Notes: a model not told the origin generated them from the letters alone. A stretch of 64,000 nucleotides of DNA from Cylindrodendrum hubeiense (GCA_014621425.1 JAANBB010000148.1:19249-83248), one strand, 5' to 3'; counted from the first letter of the stretch, positions 47,441-58,759 are shown. Made by a program: numbers and translations.

Positions 47441-47819
47441 GGAGGTAGAAACCAGTCGGGTGTGATTCGGCGGAGAATGAATCATGCAAAAGCAAACCAT
47501 CGTATAGGTAAAGATAGGAGGAGGAGGGATACAGTCGAGGTTTGATACAATGGAAGTAGAATACAGTCAGGATACCTACTTATAGGGCATATGTATTTAC
47601 CGCTTACTCTATTTTAACCCGAGATTGGTCTACGAATTAACTTCACGGTCAATCTTTACAGTCAATGAGGGTAATCTCCAAGGCATAAACGGATAAGAAA
47701 ACACACGCCGATTGGAAATTCAAGTGGCAAGTTGAAACAAAACGACAACGGCCTTCTTAACAACGGCCTTCTTAATCCCGGTATATTGTAGTTTGTAGTT
47801 TGAATCCATTCAGACAGTA

Positions 47820-48295
47820 CAACGCGTGAAAGGCGCTGGGAAGTCAAATATCATGGAACAGACCGTATCGACAACAGCTCGATTGGCAAGACAGTATCAG
47901 TTGATTTATGTAATATGAGCCGAAAGTAACAAATGCACTTTATCATTTGGTCCAAATGAGATCAAATTCCCAAAGGTTTTGGCACCAAAGGATCCTCATA
48001 CTATTTACACTGGGGTGCAGGGGTTAAATGACACAAAGTTTAACCTTGAGAATAGATTCAAGGCGTGAAGAGAAGTGACATAACTTACCCCTACACTCAG
48101 GGCTCATCCAGCCCTCCCACACATAACAGTTTAGGCCAGGACGTATAACCACATTTCCTTGCCCTTAGTTTTCTTTCCTTTGACCCAGTATTTCACCTAA
48201 ATGGGTGAGACATTGATCTGCCAGCAACAAGTGGCCTGATACGGTTCCTGGTCCAGGTAGTAGTATGAGAACTCTGAGAGTACCCGTTATTGATG
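47820..48295. repeat. Diverged dispersed repeat, copy 1
   Basis: The block containing GACGTATAACCACAT, CATTTGGTCCAAATGAGAT and TTGACCCAGTATTTCACC is recognisably similar, in the same order and orientation, to 57420-57805 (GACGTATAACCACAT, CTTGGTCCAGATGAGAT, TTGACCCAACATTTTACC). The 5' part (GAACAGACCGTATCGACAACAGCTC...CAGTATCAG) matches 55040-55105. Similarity looks moderate with many transitions, as expected for an old or RIP-affected element. No encoded protein is visible. Confidence 0.7.
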
Positions 48296-49231
48296 TGGCA
48301 GAAGAGTCCCATATAGATGCTGATTCATTGCTTCTCTGTATCTCAACCCGATTACAGCAGATTTCCATTAACGCTTACTTGCTTTATCTCATAATGGAGG
48401 TAACGCGAGATATTAGCAAACAACTATGCCAGCCCCCCTTTGTTTGGGTAAGACAATCCATTCTCAGCTCAACAGCATACGCGAAAATAATCAGGTTTTA
48501 GAACTGTCTCACTAACTCGCCTTGTTTCTACCAGCTTTACAACTGGCCCAGAAGGTTGCACAGTAATTTAGCACACATCTTAGACATAAACAATATTTGA
48601 GAAAAAGGTTCGAGTAACATTACCGATGATGTGAAGCAAAGCAAATGGAGCCGAGTCGGCCTCATGAAACTCATATTTATCACATATTAATACTTGTCAT
48701 GATCAAAACAAGACTCGTTCAATCGTTTCAGGGCGGCGGATCACAATACTTATGGGTCTTACTGTATCACCCCAATGTGTTAGATACCTAAGTAACTGCG
48801 TTCTACTCCATGCCATGTCTCGCTAAAGCACATTGGGTCGGTTTTAGGTGATTGAACGCCATCAAGAATTAACTCGTTCATTTACCGACACTTGTATTGC
48901 GGTGAATTAGTGAATAAGCTTGCGCGATGCCTTTGATATCTCTCAATCTAAAGGCTATTTCTTTAATAAGAGGCCACGCTCTCACGGCGACTTATGACCT
49001 TTTGTTCACTTACATTTCTTGCTTTATGGTCTCGACTCGTCAGTTCCTCATCTATCCAGTATCCCCGTTGGATGAGTGCTTTGAGCCAAGAGGACACGCA
49101 CCTTCCAACAACAGTTGACCCACGCACTGAGAAAAACAGCTTTCTCGGCCTATTCGCTCCGGTTGATACAGGCTTAGACGCCGAGTCTTGCCCAATCGCC
49201 CAACTAGGGCAAGACATATTGGATTGTCACT

Positions 49232-52200
49232 ATGAATACATCTGTTGATCAATGCACCATCGCCGAAGAGCTAGATGACAGGCGACACCCTCTTCCTCAT
49301 ACCAGAAATTTCTCACTTGGTAATGTCGAACCAGTCGAGATAAATATCCGGGACCTCTCGGTCTCTGTCAACACGGCTCCGTCGTGGCTTAAGCCCGGAA
49401 CGTATCAGGAGCTTCTAGCAGCCAAGTTCAAAACGACGCCATGCACCAAACAGCTCCTGCGCTCAATTACGACAGACCTCCAGCCCGGAAAGCTCACGGC
49501 GATTATGGGAGGAAGTAACTCCGGAAAGACTACACTACTAGATACTATGGCAGAAAGAGTGAGCAGCTCAAAGTTAAACCAAGAGGGACGGATCATGTTC
49601 AACGGAGAGGAGGGAGTTTGCAATATAAAACATGCCTACGTCATGCAGCAAGATATTCTGTTACCAACGCTCACAGTTCGAGAAACCCTTCAATACGCTG
49701 CCGACTTGCGACTTCCATCATCGACATCATCTCACGACCGGCATAAGATGGTGGAAGAAATCATTTGCGAACTTGGTTTAATAGAGTGTTCCGATACCCG
49801 GATTGGAAATAGTCATTACGGCGGATGCTCTGGAGGCGAGAAGAGACGCGTCAGTCTCGGAATTCAGTTGTTGGCTAATCCCTCAGTCTTGTTCCTCGAC
49901 GAGCCTACAACAGGTCTGGACGCTACAAGTGCCTTCCAACTGGTGCGTACAGTTAAAGCCTTGGCTCGAAAGGGGCGCACTATTATCATGACCATACATC
50001 AACCTCGATCAGAGATATGGGACCTACTCGACGAGCTCATAATCCTCTCTAGGGGTAGCTTGGTTTACTCTGGTTCCACTACGAACTGCCTTTCCTGGTT
50101 CAAAGATCAAGGATTTGATCTGCCCCCTTTCGTCAACCCAGCGGCACACCTCATCGGGGTCACTATCGTGGACAATCGCACGCCTACGGCCGAGAGGGAA
50201 AGCAGTGCTCGTGTAGAAGCATTAAAGGTTGCATGGCAAAAGGAAAGCGAAATTCGGTTCCTACCACTATCGTATCCTCCTAATCCAAAGCAACGAAAGC
50301 GAGGGTCCAATGTGAAGATGCATGCGAGCTTCTTCCGTCAAATCCGTATATTAACCAGCCGAACGCTGAAGGTTACCTACCGTGATCCAATGGGCATGGC
50401 CGCATTGATTACGGAAGCAATTGCAATGGGTACTATCAATGGCTACCTCTTTTTTGACCTCGGCCACGATCTAGCTGGGATTTTGTCCCGAGAAGGTTGC
50501 CTATATATGGCAACTGCCTTGCAAGGATACCTAATCCTCATTTCTGAAGTCTACCGTATGACTATCGACATTTCTACCTTTGATCGCGAGTTTGCAGAAA
50601 ACTGCGTCAGCCCTCTCCCGTTTATCGTTTCTCGTCGACTCGCACGAATGCCCACTGAGGACATTCCTGTCCCCTTCATCTTCTCAACTTTGGTCTATTT
50701 CATGGCTGGGTTTGACCGTGAGGTTAACAAGTTCTTGATTTTCTTTGCAATTACTCTGGTTAACCACTATGTCACCATAATGTGTGCCATGACATGTGTC
50801 GTCGCGATGCGACATTGCAACTGCCAGTCTATTAGCAAACGTGGTGTTTACCTTGCAGACTCTTGCTTGTGGCATGTTCATCCAATCCAATACGATACCA
50901 GTATACGTGCGGTGGTTAAAATGGATTACCTACACTGTGAGTTCTCAGGGTGGGAACTCTTGCTCTGTCTTATTAGACTCCTGACATTTGAACAGTTTTA
51001 CTCTTTTGGGGCATACGTTGGAAATGAATTTCAGTCAAATTTCTACGACTGCCCGGCTCCTGGTGGCTTGTCCAACCCGGCCTGTATGCAATACGATGGG
51101 GGCTTCGTTATCGAATCCCTCGGTCTACCGACGAACTGGGTCGCTCGCCCTATCATGATCCTCGGATGCTTTGTGGTCTTCTTCTTCACATTATCTGCCG
51201 TCGGCCTACACTTCGTCAAAGCCGAGATAACAATTTCTCGCTCCAGGAAACCTGATAGCAGTTTCTTTGTGGAGAATCATGGCATTGCAGTGCAATCCAT
51301 CGCTCAAGCACATACAATTGATCTCCGACTTGACAAGTTCGCACTGTGCTTAGAGAAGCGCACGATCTCTTGGAAGAGGTTTTCACGGACAAATATCTTG
51401 CAGCCGATCGATATGAAATTTGAAGCTGGAGTATTGAATATTGTCATAGGGCCTTCGGGGAGCGGAAAGACATCGCTTCTCAATACGATGGCGCTGCGTC
51501 TGCACAATTCTATTGGCAATAAGTATCATCCTTCCGGAAAGCTTACCCTTAATGGCGCTATTCCATCGAAGTCGGTCATCCGATCAGTTTGCTCTTATGT
51601 TTGCCAAGAGGATACTCTTCTACCTTTCCTTACTGTCCGAGAGACACTTCGATTTGCAGCAGGCCTACGACTACCATATTTTATGAGCAAAGAAGAAAAG
51701 TACCGCCGCTCTGAGGAAATTCTCATCAAAATGGGCTTAAAAGATTGCGCTAATATTCTGGTCGGCAATGATATGATCAAAGGAATCTCAGGCGGAGAGA
51801 AGCGCCGAGTTTCTATTGCCATTCAAATCCTTACAGACCCTCAAATCTTACTACTTGATGAGCCAACATCTGGACTTGATGTCTTTACGGCCAGTTCTAT
51901 TATCGAAGTACTTCAAGGATTGGCAAATGAGGGTCGAACGATTATTTTGACAATCCATCAAGCACATTCAGATTTATTTGATCGCTTCGGCAATGTTCTT
52001 CTGCTTGCAAACAAGGGATCGCCGGTGTACGCTGGTCCGACAAAGCATATGCCAAGGCACTTTAGCAAACAAGGTCATCATTGCCCACAACATACAAATC
52101 CTGCAGACTTTGCACTGGATATAGTTACGGTTGACTCGCAGCAGGTGGATGGAGGAGTTGCAAGTCGTCGACAAGTACAGAGGCTGATCGAAATCTGGAG

Positions 52201-53290
52201 TGGCCGTAAAGAGGGGCCATCAGAGACGACTTGCAGGTACTTCCCAGAAAACCAGAGCGAAAAGGATTCAGAAGGAAGCTTTCCAGACACAGAACCGATT
52301 TCAAGGGCTGAAGGCATCACCGCACATTTGAGTCAGCCAAATGCTGAAAGCATAAGGAACCGAACATTGTCATCGCAAAATTCATTCAGCAAGGCAAATA
52401 TCTCTTCCCCGGCTGAACTGGGTGCCCTTGTCCGCAGCCAAACACCTCTATACACATCATTCCCACTACTGCTTCACCGAGCTATTATAAACACCCGTCG
52501 ACAGCCCCAATTGGTCCTGGCGCGAACAATGCAGGTCGTTGGTGTGGCTATTATCTTTTCATTATTTTTCAGACTACATCACGACTACTTTTCTGTCCAA
52601 TCCCGTATGGGCTTTTTGCAAGAAATTGGAGCCTTCTACTTTGTTGGTATGCTGCAAAATGTGGCAGTATATCCAAACGAACGCGATGTGTTCTACAGAG
52701 ATGAAGATGATGGAATATACGGCGTAGATGCATTTCTTGCCGCATACACGATTCTTGAGCTCCCCTTCGAGATTTTCAGCTCCCTAATATTCGGCATGTT
52801 GTCAGTAACAGCAATTGGCCTACCGCAGACAGCCTCCATGTTCTTTGTCGCTGTTTTTGCTTGCTTTGGGCTTGTGTCTTGTGGCGAGAGTCTGGGAATT
52901 GTGTTCAACACTCTTTTCAACCACACTGGCTTCGCAGTCAGTATTCTGGGCATATTTTTAGCCATCGCAAATGGAATGGCTGGCATTTTATCAATTGATA
53001 TGCCTGTTGTTTTCAACGCCCTGAACTACCTCTCACCTCTTCGATATGCCACTCGCGCCATCGGCCTATTTTCACTACGCGGAATCAAATTTACCTGCAC
53101 GGATGATCAAAGGCTTTCAGGAGGGGCCTGTCCAATCGAGACAGGCGAACAAGTGTTGAAGCTATACAAGTTGGATGAAAATTCGACGTTGAATCTAGTG
53201 GCTCTGGCAGTGTGTGTTGTGGTATATCGGATCCTAGCCTGGATATCCCTGAAGATCATGAGGACCAGATGGAAGGACAAAATGGCTTAA
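49232..53290 (+). CDS. Full-size tandem ABCG transporter (Yol075c-like), with a two-base lesion masked by an intron
   Basis: Export pump with forward (NBD-TMD)2 order, unlike the reverse-order PDR type in name only. NBD1: Walker A GGSNSGKTT, signature CSGGEKRR, Walker B VLFLDEPTTGLD. NBD2: Walker A GPSGSGKTS, signature ISGGEKRR, Walker B ILLLDEPTSGLD. Each is followed by a membrane domain. The plus-strand frame is open for 1352 codons, but in TMD1 (50807-50936) the conserved sequence is in a different frame: DIATASLLANVVFTLQTLACG and FIQSNTIPVYVRWLKWI. Just after it lies a good 59-nt intron, 50937-50995 (GTGAGT...ACAG), joining WITYT to FYSFGAYVGNEF. Conserved frames need two extra bases near 50807-50813 (ATGCGAC, probably from a CGCG run). 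The unspliced frame is thus open but scrambles a membrane helix; the spliced mRNA would be frameshifted. The gene diverges from the terpene synthase and may export its product. Confidence 0.85.
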   Translation: MNTSVDQCTIAEELDDRRHPLPHTRNFSLGNVEPVEINIRDLSVSVNTAPSWLKPGTYQELLAAKFKTTPCTKQLLRSITTDLQPGKLTAIMGGSNSGKTTLLDTMAERVSSSKLNQEGRIMFNGEEGVCNIKHAYVMQQDILLPTLTVRETLQYAADLRLPSSTSSHDRHKMVEEIICELGLIECSDTRIGNSHYGGCSGGEKRRVSLGIQLLANPSVLFLDEPTTGLDATSAFQLVRTVKALARKGRTIIMTIHQPRSEIWDLLDELIILSRGSLVYSGSTTNCLSWFKDQGFDLPPFVNPAAHLIGVTIVDNRTPTAERESSARVEALKVAWQKESEIRFLPLSYPPNPKQRKRGSNVKMHASFFRQIRILTSRTLKVTYRDPMGMAALITEAIAMGTINGYLFFDLGHDLAGILSREGCLYMATALQGYLILISEVYRMTIDISTFDREFAENCVSPLPFIVSRRLARMPTEDIPVPFIFSTLVYFMAGFDREVNKFLIFFAITLVNHYVTIMCAMTCVVAMRHCNCQSISKRGVYLADSCLWHVHPIQYDTSIRAVVKMDYLHCEFSGWELLLCLIRLLTFEQFYSFGAYVGNEFQSNFYDCPAPGGLSNPACMQYDGGFVIESLGLPTNWVARPIMILGCFVVFFFTLSAVGLHFVKAEITISRSRKPDSSFFVENHGIAVQSIAQAHTIDLRLDKFALCLEKRTISWKRFSRTNILQPIDMKFEAGVLNIVIGPSGSGKTSLLNTMALRLHNSIGNKYHPSGKLTLNGAIPSKSVIRSVCSYVCQEDTLLPFLTVRETLRFAAGLRLPYFMSKEEKYRRSEEILIKMGLKDCANILVGNDMIKGISGGEKRRVSIAIQILTDPQILLLDEPTSGLDVFTASSIIEVLQGLANEGRTIILTIHQAHSDLFDRFGNVLLLANKGSPVYAGPTKHMPRHFSKQGHHCPQHTNPADFALDIVTVDSQQVDGGVASRRQVQRLIEIWSGRKEGPSETTCRYFPENQSEKDSEGSFPDTEPISRAEGITAHLSQPNAESIRNRTLSSQNSFSKANISSPAELGALVRSQTPLYTSFPLLLHRAIINTRRQPQLVLARTMQVVGVAIIFSLFFRLHHDYFSVQSRMGFLQEIGAFYFVGMLQNVAVYPNERDVFYRDEDDGIYGVDAFLAAYTILELPFEIFSSLIFGMLSVTAIGLPQTASMFFVAVFACFGLVSCGESLGIVFNTLFNHTGFAVSILGIFLAIANGMAGILSIDMPVVFNALNYLSPLRYATRAIGLFSLRGIKFTCTDDQRLSGGACPIETGEQVLKLYKLDENSTLNLVALAVCVVVYRILAWISLKIMRTRWKDKMA

Positions 53291-53538
53291 AGGAACTCGC
53301 TGTATTCTATTAAAGTAGTAAGCAGTTAAGCTAGGGTACAATTATATAGTTGAGGACAATATTTCTGGTGGTTCCAATAGTCAGTAGTTAATGAAGCAGC
53401 CCATGCGAATACCCACACCTAATATAGAGGAAGGCTACCTAGATAGGACAAGGCATAAAAAGCGATTTGATGGTTCCACGAGAATGTACTCTCGTACTGC
53501 CTCAACAAACTCAGTGCGAATGACGCCACCTGAGATTT

Positions 53539-53584
53539 TCAGATCAAATCAGTGTCAGTAAATTAATTTACTAATTTGATCTGA
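53539..53584. repeat. Nested palindrome (possible hairpin)
   Basis: Outer arms TCAGATCAAAT (53539-53549) and ATTTGATCTGA (53574-53584) are exact inverted repeats, enclosing the perfect 16-bp palindrome AGTAAATTAATTTACT. It lies 250 bp after the ABC transporter stop. Could be a 3'-end structure or a small inverted-repeat element. Confidence 0.7.
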
Positions 53585-54229
53585 CAATCGCCTCCTTTTG
53601 CCTCCCGCTTACTGCTTCTGCTCCTCATCGTAAGTATGCTGTCTTCACCTGGAATCAGCAGCACTACCTAACACAAAATTACACGCTTTTTACCCTCAAT
53701 TTCCCTGTCGCAGGATGGCTATCAATCTCTCACATACTGCCACTCATAGCTGTACTGGCTTCCTTTTCCCTAGTATACTAACCTCGAAGGTAAAAAGAGA
53801 ATGGCAATTAAGCCATCTAAAAACGTCTTCCTTTTTTTTCCAAGACTGGAATCCCTCACCGTTGCACAGTAATGTCAACTTTTGACCCAAGGTGTCATAT
53901 ACCGGCCGTTTCTTTTTATCGCCGACACTAATATTTCTCCAGACTGAGATCACACTTAACTTAGGCCTTGATATCAGCTGTGATTTCCTGAGGGACGGAG
54001 TCTATTTGATGTGAAACTGACTTTCAACTTATCCTATAGCTTGTTGCACCACACAAGGTCCCCAATGTCGCCAAGTATGGCTCCTGGAAGCGTAGCTACC
54101 GTCCCAGTTTCTCCGTGATCCTGTATTTTAAACATGAAATTAACCCATATTATTAGGGGCCCGGTATTTGCAGGGCGAAACTCCAACTTACTAAAATGCC
54201 GAAGGAACCTCCTAATGTTTCGGAATGCA

Positions 54230-54810
54230 AGGCATTTTCAGGATCGTCAGAGGGTGCACGTTGTCAAATTGTCACAAAATGAGTCATCTCAAGACTGACC
54301 GAGACCATCATTAGATAAAAAGATCAAGAACATGTATGCCCATTTATCCGGTATTTAGTATGACAAAGTGGAAGATGATCCTTTAAAAGTTACCCTACCC
54401 TAAAGAAGGCATTGAGGAAGTGATGATGTGTGCATAATTGATGAGTTACAGCGATATTTGGCTTGTCAGTCTGGGAGAGTATACTCTCCCCATCAACCTC
54501 TTTCTAAGCCCGCATCAACGTTCTGCTATAACCCGACCTCGCCCTGACTGTCAACTCAACCGTTTAAGCTAGAGGCTCCTTCTCAATTGGATATGGTCCC
54601 CAAGAGACAAATGTCAATTTGATACCAGCGAAATTGGTCTACAAGTCTTAACAATCATAATTACTTGGACAGGTTGATCGAGGAAATGCGGAAAATAGAC
54701 CAGGGATTGATTTTGCGGTATTGTTATTAAAAGCTAACGCAACCACAATGACTCGATCAGACTTTGTTTCGAGATATGTATCAGTCGGTTTAGGTAATCG
54801 GGACCGCAGT
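54230..54810. repeat. Diverged dispersed repeat, copy D1
   Basis: Shares an ordered series of near-identical words with 58760-59870: TTGTCACAAAAT, TGATGAGTTACAGCGA, TACTCTCTCCCCATCAA-type text, AGCCCGCATCAA, ACCCGACCTCGCC, and the almost exact block TCGATCAGACTTTGTTTCGAGATATGTAT followed by AGTCGGTTTAGG. The two copies are in the same orientation. Confidence 0.75.
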
Positions 54811-55112
54811 TAAACAAACATGTCTCGTTGACGTGAAAACACGGCAAAGGTAAAACCCGACGGAGCCAAGACAGTACATAGGTGGCGCGCAATAAGTACA
54901 CCATTTGAAACATAGACAAATCAGGAAGCATACGCGAATTGGGAAGCCAAGTGGTGAGGAGACTCATACAGCTCTTCTAAAGTCAGTGACATTGTATCTT
55001 GTATCTCGGTAGAAGGGACAATCAGTCAAAGGCACGGAGAAGTCGAATGTTTCAGGACAGACTTTATCAACAATAATAGCTCAATTGATAAGATAGTATC
55101 AGCTACATTATG

Positions 55113-56178
55113 GTGCAAGCATTCATGAGTCCTGCCCTCCATGCCGTGTTCGTATGTGCCTATCCAGACTTGCCTTTCGGGCTGTGCCATCCTTTGCCAG
55201 CTTGTAGGTACAGCCTGGGTACTCACAATACCACCGTCCAGGGCCGTGTATCTCGTTGCTATGGCGGGTAAGGTCTTTCCGTAAAGTAAAACTCGCGTTA
55301 CAGTCCGCCGCATTGCACTTAAATGGGCGAGTGTGTTTCTTGACATGTCGACTGTTGGGCTGTGTTAGCGCAACTCACAATCAAACTCGATATTAACACA
55401 TACCCCAGGATTCGTTTCGTCGGAAATGTGGCAAGGCAGTGTGTGCAACGGAAGGCATTTGGAGCACCTGGTCTATGTTGGCCGTTATTGTTGACCTGTG
55501 GTTGCTGGTTCGCAGGTGTGGTCGCTGGCCGTGATTCCTCCTCAACTTGTGCGTCCTGTCCAGCAGGCTCTGCAGTGCTTGAATTCTCCCAATTATACTC
55601 TGGAAGAGGACCCTCATTCCCGGATTGGATCCAGTCAGGGTTGATGAACTCGAACGCTCGGTTTTCGTTTGTGTGTTTATGAAGAAGTCGATCATCGAGT
55701 CCAGGTGGCCCTGATGAGTCTTGACTAGAAATAAAAAGTCCCTATAGAAGTAAAGAGGGACTTTGGGAAGCCCACTGGCTAAAGGTGGACGAAAGAAAAG
55801 AGAGAATGTGACGGTCGCGATGAGAGTGAAGGAGTGAAACGAGTTGGTTGGGATACAATGAATGGACGCGGAAGTACCACCAGGGCCAACCGTGAGAGGA
55901 AAGGAAGAGAAAGGAAAATTGACTGAGGAGGGAAGTGATCGAGTCTTATACGAGAAACAGGCTCGATATTGACGCGTGGATGAGAACAGTGTCACATCGT
56001 CTACCTGTAAATGATTGGTTGCCCACGAGGTTGGGTAGGCCTCAAAATCGATGTCATCGCATGTAATCTCCTCCAGCCAATCACGAACACCGTCGTTCCT
56101 TAAGTAAGAGAAAGGGCGACAACCATGTGAAGATGATCTGGAGAGCATAAATAAGACCGAACTTTGCTTTGGGGACAT
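55113..56178 (-). CDS. C2H2 zinc-finger protein (three fingers), 5' part tentative
   Basis: Probable DNA-binding regulator. The 3' exons are firm: a GTATGT...CAACAG intron joins RCTHCLATFPTKRILG to RHVKKH, completing finger 1. Finger 2 is FKCNAADCNASFTLRKDLTRHSNEIH written here only by its C-x4-C-x12-H-x4-H pattern, and finger 3 is YCEYPGC...LDRHIRTRH. The protein ends GGQDS at 55113. Upstream, the frame runs through SSQDSSGPPGLDDRLLHKH and EYNWENSST, then a TTTCTAG acceptor. A coding-looking first exon from 56178 (MSPKQSSVLF...RNDGVRDWLEEITCDDIDF) is likely but its splice partner is not fixed. Finger spacing and the acidic spacer resemble fungal C2H2 proteins found beside repeats and HET genes. 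It sits between two halves of the diverged repeats. Confidence 0.7.
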
Positions 56179-56297
56179 TTCATATTTCTGTCCTGCTTTC
56201 TCACATCCACTCTACTCCAAGATCCCAGGTTGCCCTAGCACCACCTCATTTATATACAACTAAACCGATTATCTTTTACGCTCACCCATCACTCAAC

Positions 56298-56805
56298 ATG
56301 TCTTCTCTCTTCTGTTGCGCAGACATCAGGCCCTACCGCCCTCAGTATCTCTCGCATCAAAACATGTTCACCGTCTTCATGGCGTAGGCTTCCTTCCCAA
56401 GAGAGGCCTCTCCAGGAAGCGGTGAAGGTTCCAAGGTCAATCTCATTGACCATACGCCACCCTTCGCCGTCCAGCTTGTCCGACAAGCGAACTATGGTCC
56501 CCTCGAGTCTAAGAGGTATTTCATTCCGGTCCAGGGCAAGGAGAGCGAGTTCGTCGAGGTGGTCGAGGACGACTTGGTCCAGGCCAACTTCCAGAAGCTG
56601 AACTCGTAAGTGTATTCTTGTTACTTGTCTCTGTACTTGCGCCAAGTCCGCCACCCAGGCTGCTGAAACTGCACATAGGTACAAGAACTACAAGTGCGGG
56701 GTTCATACCAAGTTCTTCGAGGTCAATCTCTACCAGAAGGATCCAGTGAACAAGCACCACTGGCGAGCCGACCTTGCGCGTCCGGCAAGCTCGATTGACC
56801 TATAA
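56298..56805 (+). CDS. Small protein of unknown function, 125 residues
   Basis: Exons 56298-56344, 56402-56605 and 56679-56805 join in phase. The first intron (GTATCT, pyrimidine tract, CCCAAG) removes an in-frame TAG; the second (GTAAGT...CATAG) is clear. The protein starts MSSLFCCADIRPYRPQ, with a vicinal cysteine pair near the N-terminus that could be lipidated, then a GS-rich linker and a compact charged/aromatic domain (VQLVRQANYGPLESKRYF, FVEVVEDDLVQANF, YKCGVHTKFFEVNLYQKDP). Codons are strongly C/G-ending (CTC, AAG, GTC, TAC), as in well-expressed conserved genes, unlike the AT-rich repeats around it. I do not recognise the family. No signal peptide or membrane segment. Confidence 0.65.
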
Positions 56806-57419
56806 ATGGCAAACTAGACAGACCAAGTGGCAGACTGAGGAAGTCCATGGTGCTGTCGCATCTAGCAGGCTCCTGCTATCTATTTCAGTCCCCGCAAGAA
56901 AACGGATGTATCGCCGCTAGCAGACGGAGGTATCGCGGTTGGAGGACGGAGGTGTCGTCATGATGTGATATATATTACTTTTCCTAGATCAGCAATTCCG
57001 GCTATGAAGCCATTTACGTCACTACAATCTTTGGGAAGATTTCGATACCTTAAATCCAAGGCTTCAGATATCCCCAGCTTCTTCTATAACTGCGGTCCTA
57101 ATGGCCTTCAGTTGGATAAAATTAAATGCATCTTCATGATTATTCGCACCCCATCTATCATATGGGGCAGAAGCAAATGAGAGGAAACGTGGCGTGCTTC
57201 AATTTAGGTTCGAGAGCGAAGCCTTGGAATGGCAATTAATATGTTCCTATGCCATCTTAATATGCAATACAGATACCTTTTTTCCCATTCATCTACCTTT
57301 CATCTGCCTTTCGTCTACCTGGCTGAGTTCCTATATCCATATTCCGTCTCGTATTTTGAGTGAAATGAGAGAGGCCCGTAGCTCATTATTTCTATATGAC
57401 CCCTTATTATAATACGCAT

Positions 57420-57805
57420 CAAAAGTCAAATGCACTTTTTGCCTTGGTCCAGATGAGATTGAAATGCCCACATCCTGTGGTACCAAGTTTTCCTCAGGCT
57501 CAATGTACTATTTACACTTTGGTACCGGGGCTAGATTGCAAAATGTCAACACAAACATTAGAAAAGCATCCAGGGTGTGAAGAGAAGCGGCATGACTTAT
57601 CTTTGCATTCAGGGTTCGTTCAATCCTCTCAAGTATGACATTTATTCGCTGGGACGTATAACCACATATCTTTATATTTAATTTTCCTCCATTTGACCCA
57701 ACATTTTACCCCAACTGTATGAGAGACTGGTGTGCCGGGAACAATTGTCCCGATTCGGTTCTCAGTCCGGGCATCAATGTCGCAGCCCTAAGAGTACCTG
57801 TTGTC
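57420..57805. repeat. Diverged dispersed repeat, copy 2
   Basis: Second copy of the 47930-48295 block in the same orientation, sharing GACGTATAACCACAT, AGGGTGTGAAGAGAAG-type text, TTGACCCA and CTAAGAGTACC(T/C)GTT at the 3' edge. Many transitions separate the copies. Confidence 0.7.
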
Positions 57806-58759
57806 GGTTAAATATTTAGCATCGCCTTCGTGAAGCTCCGCGGTGATCGGAAGAATCAGAGATCAAGAACAGCTGCCAGGTTGGGAGAGTGGTGTCCGAT
57901 TGAGTGTGTGAAAGAACTGTTAAGGCGGAAGAAGCTCATCTGCAAAACCCAGCCCCTCTTGAATCACTCAGCTCATGACACTAACACGTTGCAAACTGGC
58001 AAGTTCCTTCCTCGTAGGATCAAATGCTTGTCCCATACAGATTACCACACGTGGACAAATTGCCAGGGGGCCTGAACAAACATCAGGCCAAATGAGGAAA
58101 CCCTTTTGTGAGTTGACAATTACATGAGTTTGGAGCTTTGAAACTAGTTGGATAGGGCAAAAATTGGTGTTTTAAGTCTTCAACTGTACACGGATTACTG
58201 ACAACATTGTCTCAATCTATGCAGTCTGACCAGCGAGCCTTGCTGCCTTATCCGTCCCTCATCAGGCCCCTCGTCAAAATCCCACCAGACAGCAGTCCAA
58301 CATTTCCACTAGCTCCAGGCAGGACTATAAAATGTTATTATCATGTGGGTTCAACAGGCAAGTTTCAGAGATTGACGATAACTCGGCTCTGGGTCGAGAT
58401 TAAATCGCTTTCTCGCCTGCATGTAGAGAGGTTAAAAATGCTTAGAGTTAGTATTGCGGACAGAAATACTAGATTCTATTATTCGAATTGAGACATCTCA
58501 TCTCAATGTCTTCGGTCTAGGACATTCAATATAATGGTGTATTGAAACTTTGATACCGATGCCTGATTCCACGGACTTGCTACCTACCCTATAACCCACC
58601 CAACAACCTCAATCACAACGGCGCCAAGCATGGCACACGGAAATGTGGCCAACGCCTAAGTTTCTGCCTCTTCTTGAATTATATAAATGAGATAAGCCCA
58701 TGGTATGCATTGGGGTGAATTTCCAGTTTGCCAAATATGCCGAGGTGATTTACTACGCC

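Larger units (their letters stand above)
46468..49231. other. 2.8 kb intergenic region, partly diverged repeat
   Basis: Upstream of both the terpene synthase and the ABC transporter, which are divergent. It contains AACACGGCA-type tandem units near 47364-47440 and a repeat block at about 47820-48295 that has a diverged second copy at 55.0-57.8 kb. A 13-bp direct repeat (ACGGCCTTCTTAA) occurs twice near 47748-47776. No gene was recognised. Confidence 0.55.
53291..55112. other. Intergenic region with palindrome and repeat copies
   Basis: 1.8 kb between the ABC transporter and the C2H2 gene. It holds a long palindromic element at 53539-53584 and, from about 54.2 kb, a diverged repeat that recurs at 58.7-59.9 kb. 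No gene was recognised. Confidence 0.5.

Noticed and set aside
56385..56387. In-frame TAG in the 125-residue gene
   Set aside because: Removed by a 57-nt intron (56345-56401) that preserves the frame.
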